IMG/VR virus record: IMGVR_UViG_3300037199_000067
Location: 1-56,423 of that record
DNA length: 56,423 nucleotides
Strand: one strand, 5' to 3'
Origin: a virus
The position numbers and the translations under genes are program-made. This document shows, one piece after another, positions 13,798-23,100 of the stretch (positions within the stretch are counted from its first letter, which is position 1; every line of letters begins with the position of its first letter). The notes under the pieces are model-generated. The model searched no databases, had not been told where the DNA came from, and saw only the letters and a list, made by a program, of their open reading frames with translations.

Positions 13798-15144
13798 ATG
13801 AGTACCATAGGTGATTGTTCTTGCGAATGCGCCACTCCGGCTCCCGTCAACATTCCTGGACCGTCTGGTGGTCCAGGGCAAGCCGCCCTATCCATCACCA
13901 CTGCGCCGTTCGTGATCGCCACACCAAGTGCCATCACGCTGAACGTGGACAACTGCCAGTGGATGAAGGCGGGAATTTATATTCTCATCAGCGATGGCAC
14001 CAATGACGCGCTGTGTCAGGTTCAGAACACCCCGGTTTTCCCATTCACCCAAGTCAGTGTGCTTGTGATTCCTCAAGACAGTTCAGCCATTGGCAATACC
14101 ATTAACACTGGTGCTGTTGTCATCCCAGGTGCGCTTAACGGCAGCAATGGATGGACCACACTGACGCAGGCCCTGACCATACCGAACCTGTCCAGTCCAA
14201 ACGTAAACATTAACGTAGGAGACGCGAACTGGGCGGCGGCTGGCCAAATCATCATTGTAGCTGACAGCTCTGGAACTGGAAACTTTGGTCACTTTCAGGT
14301 CACAAGCGCCGTTGGAACCATGATATCCGCAAACTTCCTGAACCTGATTGGAGACGCTGTTCCAGGAACAGTTCTGCCTATTTCGGCCAAAGTTTCACCG
14401 AGTGGAAACGATGGTATCGGTGCGTATGGAACCACCACTGCAAACTTCGTGCTGCCAGCGGCAAATGGCAGTGTGACGGCCACGGTAAAGTCTTCGGCCA
14501 TGTTTGTCGTGGGAGAGTACGTTCTGGCCAGCGACGGCACCAACATCGGTAATCTCAAGGTCACAGCGGTATCATCGCCAACCACTGTTACAATGACATG
14601 GTTGGACCTCACTGGAGATTCAGTAACTGGCACCACCATCCTTTCGGGAGCGAAGATTATTCCAGTTGGCCAGCCGGCAGCAACGGTCAACGCGGTCGTA
14701 TCCGATGCTGCTGGGTACACCACCACAGGAATTGTAACTGGAGCCAACTTCGGACCCGCCGGCGGTTGGAACATACCAGCCGGAACACTGGTTAATCCGG
14801 GCGACTCCATTTCGATTGAGGTCTGGATTCTGTGCGCGGTCAATGCCGGCAATAAAACCTACGTCCTGAACTTTGGAGGGACTCCGATATTCACATTTGG
14901 ACCCGCCGGAGTGACGGTGAATACGGTCTTCAAAATCGCCGCCACGATTGCGCTCAAGACCATCAGCCCTTACGCCCAGTTGGCTCTGGTCACCAACATC
15001 GAGGCTACTGTCACCACGTCAACCCAAGTTTCCACCGCCGTAAACACCAGTGTGGCCACGTCGCTGACCATGACCATCAGCCAGACCGCAGGTACGGACA
15101 GCTCGACCCTCCTTTACATCCGAGCCACAGCAACCCCGGTTTAA
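13798..15144 (+). CDS. Tail fibre/collar-type protein with tandem repeats
   Basis: Encodes 448 residues. A short collagen-like segment (NIPGPSGGPGQAA) is followed by three repeats of about 85 residues with the pattern V-x-x-x-x-W-M/A-x-x-G-x-x-I-x-h-x-D-x-x-x-x-G-x-F-x-V (residues about 40-115, 125-200, 218-290) and linkers like LTGDSVTGTTI. The last 130 residues look like the phage jelly-roll head domain (IPAGTLVNPGDSISIEVWI, then NKTYVLNFGGTPIF) used in receptor binding. The same repeat occurs in the next protein. A role in host binding is likely. Confidence 0.6.
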   Translation: MSTIGDCSCECATPAPVNIPGPSGGPGQAALSITTAPFVIATPSAITLNVDNCQWMKAGIYILISDGTNDALCQVQNTPVFPFTQVSVLVIPQDSSAIGNTINTGAVVIPGALNGSNGWTTLTQALTIPNLSSPNVNINVGDANWAAAGQIIIVADSSGTGNFGHFQVTSAVGTMISANFLNLIGDAVPGTVLPISAKVSPSGNDGIGAYGTTTANFVLPAANGSVTATVKSSAMFVVGEYVLASDGTNIGNLKVTAVSSPTTVTMTWLDLTGDSVTGTTILSGAKIIPVGQPAATVNAVVSDAAGYTTTGIVTGANFGPAGGWNIPAGTLVNPGDSISIEVWILCAVNAGNKTYVLNFGGTPIFTFGPAGVTVNTVFKIAATIALKTISPYAQLALVTNIEATVTTSTQVSTAVNTSVATSLTMTISQTAGTDSSTLLYIRATATPV

Positions 15145-15151
15145 TTTCGAT

Positions 15152-17890
15152 ATGGCCGCATCCGAGCCAACGTACATCTACGATGCGGTTCTCTCCTTTG
15201 AGGGTGGCGTGGACAGCGGCAAGGCTCCCCTGTTGCTGGCCAAGAACCAGCTCGCCTGGGCCATCAACTGCACGGTGCGCGGTGACTTCGTTACCAACCG
15301 ATCATCCTATCGGAAAATCAATCTTTCCGGCGCTCCCATTCCAGCCGGATTGTTTCAGGAGGCCGCCTACTATCAGCCTGACACGCTACCAGAGCGTATG
15401 TTCGCGGCGATTGGAGGACAGTTCATACAGTTCGTTCCGGACCAGTTTGGCAACGCAGTGGCTTCAAACCTCACTGGAACCACCGGAGGTCAACTGGCCA
15501 GCTCACCGCAGGAGTGGATGTGGCAGGCGGAGAACTTCCTCATCTGGAACGATGGAGCAAACCTGCCACTGTTTTACGACGGAGCCATGATTCGACGGTC
15601 GCTGGGTAATTCGTACCAGACCTACGCCATCATCCCTAACACCGCCCCGATTGCCGCACCGGCGATTGGCTCCTCCATCGTGCTTCCACTATCAGGACCA
15701 CCATCCTCCGTCTTCGGACAGACCGTGCTGCTTAACGGCGCGTACTACACCGTGAGCGCATTCAATTCTGGGAGCAGTCTGGCTAATGGTAACGCGCTGC
15801 TTACACCGCTATTCGACACTGCTGGGGATGTTCACACGACCGGGTCTCAGATAAATTCCATACCCTCACAGTTGGCGGTTGGCCTTGGGTATGGACAGTT
15901 GGACCCAGCTACCATCAGCGTGACAGTGGATTACATCAACAACATCACCCAAGGGATGCTGATTTACCTGCCGGGACAAACCCAGCAGTATGTTGTTGAG
16001 CTCATCACCGGAGCTAACTCTTTTTTTATTCGCGCCCCCAATTTCGGCAACATCACCATCGTAAACGCTGTCCCTAATGGAATCATCACCAACGGACAAC
16101 CCACCCGCAGCACGATTGTGGGGACGCTCTCTGCTCCGTTCACAGCTCCGGCAGTTGGTAGCAACGTCGCGGCCACCCTGGTCAGTAATTACACCGGGAC
16201 ACCCGGTGCTGACGTGTGGATTGGTGGCAGTCACTACATCATCTTCCCAGCCAACACGCCCAATGCGGTCACACTGACCAATGTGGATGATGTCACGGCT
16301 GGCAATGTAACCACGGTCACCATCACCGGCTCCGGCACGATCACACTTCCGGCTCTCAAGGGTGAGCTGGCAACCACCACCAACGGCTCCGAGTTGATTC
16401 CCGTGCAGTCCACAGCCAACCTGATTGTGGGCCAGCAGATTCGGATAAGCGACGGCACGCATGTGGGCACGTTCTCGATTGCCGCCATTGTGGACTCGGC
16501 CACATTGCAACTGACCTGGCAGCAGGCCGTCGGGGACTCGGTGACGGGAACGGTCATCGCTGCTGCCTCTCCGATTGTGTTCACCGGGCTTATCAATGGC
16601 CTGACCATCCAGTCGTTGCCAGAGTTGCCGGCGGGGCGCATGGGCACCTACGGACTGGGAAGGATTTGGCAATCCGGCACTGATGGCATCACCTACATGG
16701 GCGGAGACATCGTGGGTTACAGCTCTGGAAGCGCGGCGTACAATTTCCGTGACGCAGTGCTCAAGATGACCGCCAACAACACTCTGCTCACCGGATTCTT
16801 CCGGGTGCCGGGCGGGGCGGGACAGATCACGGGCATGATTTTCCCAGCCCAACTGGACACCAGCCTGGGCCAGGGGGCGCTCCAGATTTTCAGCCAGCGA
16901 GACATCTTCTCCTGTAACGCTCCCATTGACGCGACTGCCTGGCAAACCACCACCAACCCGCTGGTCACTGAATCCCTGAAGGGTGAAGGCGCGGGCAGTC
17001 ACTGGTCCATCGTGCTGTCCAACGCGGACATCTTCTTCCGCTCTTCAGATGCCCAGATTCGCTCACTGCTGCTGGCCCGGCTCGACTTCAACAAGTGGGG
17101 CGACACACCCATCAGCTACGAGGTCAGCCGCACCATTAACAACGAGAACTTGAGCCTGGTTAATTTCATGAGCGGCGCGGTGTTCGACAACCGGATGCTG
17201 GAAAGCGCCACGCCAACGCAGGGCACGCTCGGGGTGTACCACAAGGAAATCATCGCGCTAAACTTCGACACCATCAGCTCCATCGCCCAGAAGTCGCCGG
17301 CGGTTTATGACGGAGTGTGGCACGGCCTCAACACGCTCAAGCTGGTCACCGGGTTCTTCTCCGGGGTGCAGCGCACGTTCGCCTTCTGCCTGAACACCAC
17401 CAGCAGCCAGATTGAGCTGTGGGAAATCATGACCACGGCCAATTCGACCGGGTACGATAACGGCACCACGCCCATCACAATGCAGTTTGAGACGCCTATT
17501 TTCTTTGACAGCGTGAAGGGCAAAAGCCCGTTCGACCTGTGCCGGCTGACTGACGGTGAGATGTACGCCGATTCCATGCAGGGCATCGTAAACTTCAAGG
17601 TGGAGTACCGGCCTGACTACGACCAGAACTGGCACTTGTGGAATTCATGGTCGATCAATGCAGGCGCAACGCCCACCTACCGCACGCGCATGGGATTTGG
17701 AATTCCCGCCGTGGATGGCAACACCGCCATGCAGCGGCCATCGAAGGATGCGTACTTTTTCCAGTTGCGGGTCACCATCTCTGGACCATGCGTGGTGCGC
17801 GGAATCCGGCTTAAAGCCAGCATCCTGCCGTCGCCCGACATCGCGCCACTGATTCAGGTGCCCGCCAGCCCGGTTCCAGTCACCCCGTAA
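15152..17890 (+). CDS. Large neck/tail hub protein
   Basis: Encodes 912 residues. The start MAASEPTYIYDAVLSFEGGVDSGKAP...NQLAWAINCTVRGDFVTNRSSYRKI matches large podovirus tail hub or DNA-stabilisation proteins, where F-x-G-G-x-x-S, N-Q-x-x-W-x-x-N and T-x-R-G-G/D recur. One copy of the tail-fibre repeat (TANLIVGQQIRISDGTHVGTFSI) sits near residues 405-472. The C-terminal third is beta-propeller-like (GRIWQSGTDGITYMGGDIVG; QIELWEIMTT). It is probably part of the neck or tail tube under the portal. Confidence 0.6.
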   Translation: MAASEPTYIYDAVLSFEGGVDSGKAPLLLAKNQLAWAINCTVRGDFVTNRSSYRKINLSGAPIPAGLFQEAAYYQPDTLPERMFAAIGGQFIQFVPDQFGNAVASNLTGTTGGQLASSPQEWMWQAENFLIWNDGANLPLFYDGAMIRRSLGNSYQTYAIIPNTAPIAAPAIGSSIVLPLSGPPSSVFGQTVLLNGAYYTVSAFNSGSSLANGNALLTPLFDTAGDVHTTGSQINSIPSQLAVGLGYGQLDPATISVTVDYINNITQGMLIYLPGQTQQYVVELITGANSFFIRAPNFGNITIVNAVPNGIITNGQPTRSTIVGTLSAPFTAPAVGSNVAATLVSNYTGTPGADVWIGGSHYIIFPANTPNAVTLTNVDDVTAGNVTTVTITGSGTITLPALKGELATTTNGSELIPVQSTANLIVGQQIRISDGTHVGTFSIAAIVDSATLQLTWQQAVGDSVTGTVIAAASPIVFTGLINGLTIQSLPELPAGRMGTYGLGRIWQSGTDGITYMGGDIVGYSSGSAAYNFRDAVLKMTANNTLLTGFFRVPGGAGQITGMIFPAQLDTSLGQGALQIFSQRDIFSCNAPIDATAWQTTTNPLVTESLKGEGAGSHWSIVLSNADIFFRSSDAQIRSLLLARLDFNKWGDTPISYEVSRTINNENLSLVNFMSGAVFDNRMLESATPTQGTLGVYHKEIIALNFDTISSIAQKSPAVYDGVWHGLNTLKLVTGFFSGVQRTFAFCLNTTSSQIELWEIMTTANSTGYDNGTTPITMQFETPIFFDSVKGKSPFDLCRLTDGEMYADSMQGIVNFKVEYRPDYDQNWHLWNSWSINAGATPTYRTRMGFGIPAVDGNTAMQRPSKDAYFFQLRVTISGPCVVRGIRLKASILPSPDIAPLIQVPASPVPVTP

Positions 17891-17934
17891 AACAAGTTGA
17901 AATAATAGCCAAAGGGCATAACCTTGCTGTTGAT

Positions 17935-18963
17935 ATGCCGCTGCTCACGCTTGGTGAATGTAAAAGCTCACTGCCGATAACGACGGTGATTGGAGCATCG
18001 ACGAGTTCTCCTGATTTTGTTTCCCGAGTAAATGGAGCCGTCCGCCAGCTCATGCGGCGCGGAAGCTGGTGGGGCACGGTCCAGCCCATCGCCGGCTGCA
18101 TCTACGACGGCTGCCTGGTCTGGCCGCGCGCCGTGTCCGCCGTGCTGGCGATGAATGTGAACCACCGTCCGTTGACGCTGGCCAACCGCTGGTTCCAGTT
18201 CATGCCGTGGGACGGGATGGCTCAGAACCTCTACCGCAACTTCAAACACAAACTTCATCCATGGGTCTCCGATGCCGACGGCTCACTTCCGGTGTACCGG
18301 CAAATCCCCGGCGGGATGGCTCTTTGGATTCGGTTCTACGTTGATAACTTGGCCGACATTGGGAAGACTATCACAGTTTACGGACTGGACGAGAACAACC
18401 AGAACGTGCGAACCCGATGGCCTGACGGAACCACCCGTGACGGCGTGGTGATTTCCATTGGCAGTAACATTCAAGGCACGCTGACGCCGTACAGTCAGAC
18501 GCCATTCGCTTTTCAAAAAGTGACCCGCATCCTGAAGGATGTCACACTAGGCAACGTGCGGATGTACATGCTGGACTCCAATGGGATTCAGTCGGACATG
18601 GCCGTGTACCAGCCCCAGGAGACCAGCCCGGATTATCCGCGCAGCCGCATTCGTGGATTCAGACAGGGAGCGTGCGGGTTGCAGCAGGTTGAGGCGTTGG
18701 TGAAGCTGTCATTCATCCCGGTGGTCAATGACAGCGACGTGGTGCTCATCGAGAACATCGACGCGCTGGCCGACATGATTCAGTCCAAGATTTACGCTGA
18801 GGCGGGCAACACCGCTCAGGCCATGGCGTTCGAGCAGATGGCCTTCCGGGAACTCAACTACCAAATGCGCGAGCGGTTCCCGGACGAACAGTTCATTGTC
18901 AACTTCCGGCCATTCGGCAATGACGCCTTGAGTGGTGGTCGTGTAAACATTGGAATGATTTGA
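17935..18963 (+). CDS. Head-tail connector / tail tubular-like protein
   Basis: Encodes 342 residues. The N-terminal FVSRVNGAVRQLMRRGSWWGTVQPIAG and the later LVWPRAVSAVLAMNVNHRPLTLANRWFQFMPWDG fit a connector family I recall in podoviruses, in which an N-terminal helical part binds the portal adaptor and a beta-domain follows. Placement between the hub protein and internal proteins supports this. The ATG lies 44 bases after the preceding stop. Confidence 0.55.
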   Translation: MPLLTLGECKSSLPITTVIGASTSSPDFVSRVNGAVRQLMRRGSWWGTVQPIAGCIYDGCLVWPRAVSAVLAMNVNHRPLTLANRWFQFMPWDGMAQNLYRNFKHKLHPWVSDADGSLPVYRQIPGGMALWIRFYVDNLADIGKTITVYGLDENNQNVRTRWPDGTTRDGVVISIGSNIQGTLTPYSQTPFAFQKVTRILKDVTLGNVRMYMLDSNGIQSDMAVYQPQETSPDYPRSRIRGFRQGACGLQQVEALVKLSFIPVVNDSDVVLIENIDALADMIQSKIYAEAGNTAQAMAFEQMAFRELNYQMRERFPDEQFIVNFRPFGNDALSGGRVNIGMI

Positions 18964-18985
18964 AACCCTCAACCAACTAAAATTT

Positions 18986-19429
18986 GTGTCATCCCTCTTT
19001 GGCTCAAGACCCAACTACGCGCAGGTTCAATCGCCCTACCAGGAAGTGGCTGGCGTGTACAAGGGGCTGCCACAGCTCACGCAGGGCGCGGGCAATTACA
19101 CGGGTCAGTTGCTTTCAGGTGTGCTACCGTCTGATGTCTCTGAGGGAGTCAAAAACGAGAGCGCTGCATGGGGCCTGACCAGCGGTGCCGGCAATGCAGA
19201 AGGCGGCAACAGCCTCACCGGCAATTTCAGCCTGAAGGATTTGGGATTAACCTCACTTCAGGAGCAGCAGCAGGGATTTGGTGACTATCTCAATTTCCTG
19301 AGTGGAGTTGGGGCGCAGCAAATGACCCCTGAAGACCAGATAACGATTGCCGAAGGGGAGGCCCAGCCCAATCCAAACGCAACTGGGTACGCAAACCTCG
19401 CCGGAAACGTACTGGGCGCAATTCTTTGA
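18986..19429 (+). CDS. Small Gly/Asn-rich virion-type protein
   Basis: Encodes 147 residues from a GTG start. It is rich in Gly, Asn, Gln and Ser with no clear fold (YQEVAGVYKGLPQLTQGAGNY..., AEGEAQPNPNATGYANLAGNVLGAIL). Its position before two other internal-type proteins suggests an ejected or internal virion protein, as in T7 gp14 or P22 gp7 by position only. Confidence 0.55.
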   Translation: MSSLFGSRPNYAQVQSPYQEVAGVYKGLPQLTQGAGNYTGQLLSGVLPSDVSEGVKNESAAWGLTSGAGNAEGGNSLTGNFSLKDLGLTSLQEQQQGFGDYLNFLSGVGAQQMTPEDQITIAEGEAQPNPNATGYANLAGNVLGAIL

Positions 19430-19432
19430 TTT

Positions 19433-20170
19433 ATGCCCTATACCGTGCAGCCATTCAACCTCGCCAGTGCCTTTGGCGCGGGCCAGGAAATCAAGCAGCG
19501 CCGCCAGCAGATGGCGGAGGCGGAGTCCCGGCTGGCCACAGAGAAGCAGCATATCGAGGTGGCCGACCAGATTGAGAAGCAGCGCCAGCAGATCGCCGCG
19601 CAGACGGCTGCCCGCCAGTTCTCCGCTCGCAACCGGGTACAGGCCAAGATTCAGGCTGGCATGGACCCCGGAAAAGCGTATTTGTCGGAGCCTGATTTGT
19701 TTCCCACAGCGACCGGACTTGGGCCGTTTGCCACTTCGGTTGAAAAGGCGAACACACCAGTGCCACCACCTGCCCCGCTGTACGATTCCAAAGGTAACAT
19801 CATCGGTTACAGCGGAGCACACACGCATTTCATTCCTGCGCCAAGACAGGCCGCCGCCCCGAGACCGTCTCCAGAGGATTATAGCACTGTGACTTCAAAA
19901 TACCCAGCGGTCCCTGGAGTACCCGCACAAGCGGCAGTCCCGCCGTCGGGACATTTGTGGTGGGCACAGCCCGGATCACCAGCGCAGGCGGCCATCCCCG
20001 GACAGCCCGAGCGCACCGTGACCCAGCGCATCCCCATCGCACCACAGGGTGGCGACCAAACCAACCAGGACGAGGATGAATACACCTACCCCGCGCCGCC
20101 GGGAGCCACCAACGCGATGCCTGATAAATCTTTCAAGGTTGGCAGCTTTACGGTAACACCAATCCAGTAA
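19433..20170 (+). CDS. Coiled-coil internal virion protein candidate
   Basis: Encodes 245 residues and starts three bases after the previous stop (TGA-TTT-ATG). Residues 15-65 are a Gln/Arg/Ala-rich helix (GQEIKQRRQQMAEAESRLATEKQ...EKQRQQIAAQTA), then a long Pro/Ala-rich region. The final segment (DKSFKVGSFTVTPIQ) is the kind of C-terminal tag seen in internal virion proteins. Its stop overlaps the next start (TAATG). Confidence 0.55.
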   Translation: MPYTVQPFNLASAFGAGQEIKQRRQQMAEAESRLATEKQHIEVADQIEKQRQQIAAQTAARQFSARNRVQAKIQAGMDPGKAYLSEPDLFPTATGLGPFATSVEKANTPVPPPAPLYDSKGNIIGYSGAHTHFIPAPRQAAAPRPSPEDYSTVTSKYPAVPGVPAQAAVPPSGHLWWAQPGSPAQAAIPGQPERTVTQRIPIAPQGGDQTNQDEDEYTYPAPPGATNAMPDKSFKVGSFTVTPIQ

Positions 20171-23100
20171 TGCCCGCTTTTGAAGTCACTGCACCAGATG
20201 GGAAAAAGTTCAGAATCGAGGGCGACCATGGTCCCAACGAAGCTGAGTTGCAGGACATTTATTCCAACCTGACCAAGAGTGCGGGGGCACCCGCGCCATC
20301 AACTCCCGCTCCACCAGCAGCACCACAAGCTGCCGTTCCCGCTCCACCAGCTCATGATGTTCCAGATGAGGCAAAACTGAGTGAGTGGCATCCGTCGCTC
20401 TGGAGCCGGTTCAGAAACAGCAGTATTGGACACAAAATCCTCGGCCCAACTCCAGAGGAACAGAGTCTGATTCAATCCGGTCAGGGTGGGCTGGCTGGAC
20501 CGCCCGGTGGCAATGCCGGAATCCTTCCGATTCTTTCACAGACACCTATCGGTCCCGGAGCGGAGTCGAAACTCGGAAAGGCCATCCTTGGCTACTACAT
20601 CGCCGCCTACGCCAAGAGCCAGCCGCAGCGCGTGAAGCAGATTTACCACGACCTGAAGACGGGCAATACGCGCGGCGCATACGGTGGAATGATTGAGGAT
20701 TTTCTCGGCGCGGGCATGACCGCCGGTGCCGCTCACGGTTTGATTTCATCGTTCCGAACACCAGCAACCAAAGGAGGTCCAAATGCCAGCAGTCAGCAAA
20801 AAGCAGCAGCGGTTCATGGCGATGTGCAGCCACAATCCGGGCCGGGCCCAAGGGAAGTGCCCGCCGAAGAAGGTGGCGGAGGAGTTCAGTCACAAGCCGA
20901 AGCGTTCCTGGACCAAAAAACACAAGTATCTGTAAACCCGTACCGCCTTGAGCGGACCGAGGATGGCAAGTACGTCATCACCAATCCAGCCGGCGAGGTT
21001 GAGGGCCAGCCCCATGACACCATCGTGGACGCCAAGGTGGCCCTCGACAAGCTCACCAGCCGCGCCGGAAAAGGTCAAAAAACGGCAACTGAGCCCGGCT
21101 CAATCACCGACGAGCCGATAGAAACTCCTGAAATGTACGCTGCGAGAGGCACCTACATTGACAGTGAGGACATGGTAAAGGCGTATCCACACCTGACCAG
21201 ACCGGAGGCGGCAGCGATAATCGCAAAGGTGCGCGGTGTTAAGAATGTTGCTGGAGCGGACTTACAGAAGGGTGCGGTCAAATCCATCACCGAGGACAGC
21301 GTTGAGCAGCTACCGGCGGATGAGCAGGTGAAGCTCAAGCACGGCGATGGTATCAAGTATGGCCTCACTCAAGGCGCAGGCGATGTGGAGCGGCTGCAAC
21401 AGAAGTACAACAAGGCCAGCGAGGAGATGAAGGCAGCTGCCGCAAAGGGAGACCAGGCGGCAATGCATGCCGCTTTTGGAAAACTGAACTTCTACGGTGG
21501 CGCGCTCATGGGTGCCACCCGTGGGACGCATCCGATTTCCGGCACTAACTACTCGCGGTATGTGGCCGAACATGGAGAGCCAGAGGCAGAACCTGGCGGT
21601 GTTGAATCCGAGCTGCCAGACGAACAACAGCAACTGTTCGATCACGAACGAAAGTCGGTGGACGTGCCGGTGGACATGCGCGAGCTGACCCCTGAAGAGG
21701 AAGAGGCGGCAGCAGGCAATCCATTCCTTCGTAATCTGCTCGGCAACGTCGCCACCATTGACCGTAAGAACGGCAAAATCGTCATCAACTTCAAGGAGTT
21801 CAAGGCGTGGCTGGACAACATCCCGAAGCATCAACAGCAACTGGCTATCCGGTCGGTGCTCAGTGAGGAGCGCATCCATCTGGCGGTGGATGATGCCTCC
21901 GCCAAGGCGTTCTACGATTCACAGACCGGGCTGGAGCAGGCCATTGGTAAGCGGCGGTATTTCGGACCAATTAGGAATGCGGAAGACCAAGCTGCATTCG
22001 ACAAGATGACGGATACACAATGGGGCCACGAGGCGCTCCGGTTCCGGTTACAACAGCTCACCCGCATGACGCCGCGCGAGATTGCAGAGGCGACGGGCCG
22101 CGAGAAGTGGACAGTCAAATCGCTCACCGCATTGGAATCCGTAATCCGTGGAATCCGGCAGAAGCTGGGCACCAAGGCTAGCGCCGAGGCCAATGCTATC
22201 CTCGACAAGATGGAAGCCAATCTCCGCATCGGTCACATCGCCCGCAGTGGGGCATCGCCAGCGGCCATCCAGAAGTCAGTGGAGCAGGTCAGCGAGGACG
22301 AGGCCGACAAGATTGAAAAGCAGGCTCAAATGTACGCCGAGTCCGGCGATGCCCAGTCGGCCAATGAGCTGATGCAGATGGCCAAGAATCTGCGCCAGTC
22401 GGCTCAGGAACAGTCTTTCCCGGCGGCCCGGCCCAAGAAGCGCACCGAATCGCTCTGGCAGGAGAAGTTCATCCTGCCGGGCATGGACACGCAGCGCGCG
22501 GCGGGCGGAACACTTGCGGTGCCTCCGGGCGGCGGCGAGACCCAGCCTGTGGCACCGACTGAGAGAGCCTCTGCGGAGGCGTCAGGCGCGCTGCCACGGC
22601 TCACAGGAGCTGCCTTGGAGGCTCGAGGCACCACATGGGTGCAGAAGGGCATTTCAGACGCTCTGGGGGCCATTGCGGAGGGAAAAACAGCTCCCCTGCC
22701 GACGTTCAAGGACTTTGCTGACTTCATGAAGCGGCAGCAATCTGAAGTTAAGCCCGGCCAGCTACATGAAATGTGGGCAAAAGCGGTGGGTGATTCTCTG
22801 GAAAAGGCTCCCGGTGAAGTCCTTGCAGGTTTGGTGAAGGCGACATGGGGTCGGCAGACGACGGAAGCGTCGTCGGTGGGCAAGAAATCCTTCTTTCGTG
22901 GCGTCATTTCCGGTGCCCAGAAGATTGTGGACAACCCGCCGCCGGGCGGGTTCAATCTGGAGTATGTGCCCGACCGGACAGCCGCCGAGCTGCATCAGGA
23001 TGAGCGGCGATCAGCAGGCTTGATACGCCAGCGCGAGCGCGTGATTGGCGCGCTGTACAACAAGCTGGTGCGGCCAACGATGCCAGACATCCGGCTGGAC

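Noticed and set aside
15866-17002. Minus-strand ORF of 378 residues in the hub gene
   Set aside because: Shadow of the plus-strand gene; no motif and no operon context.
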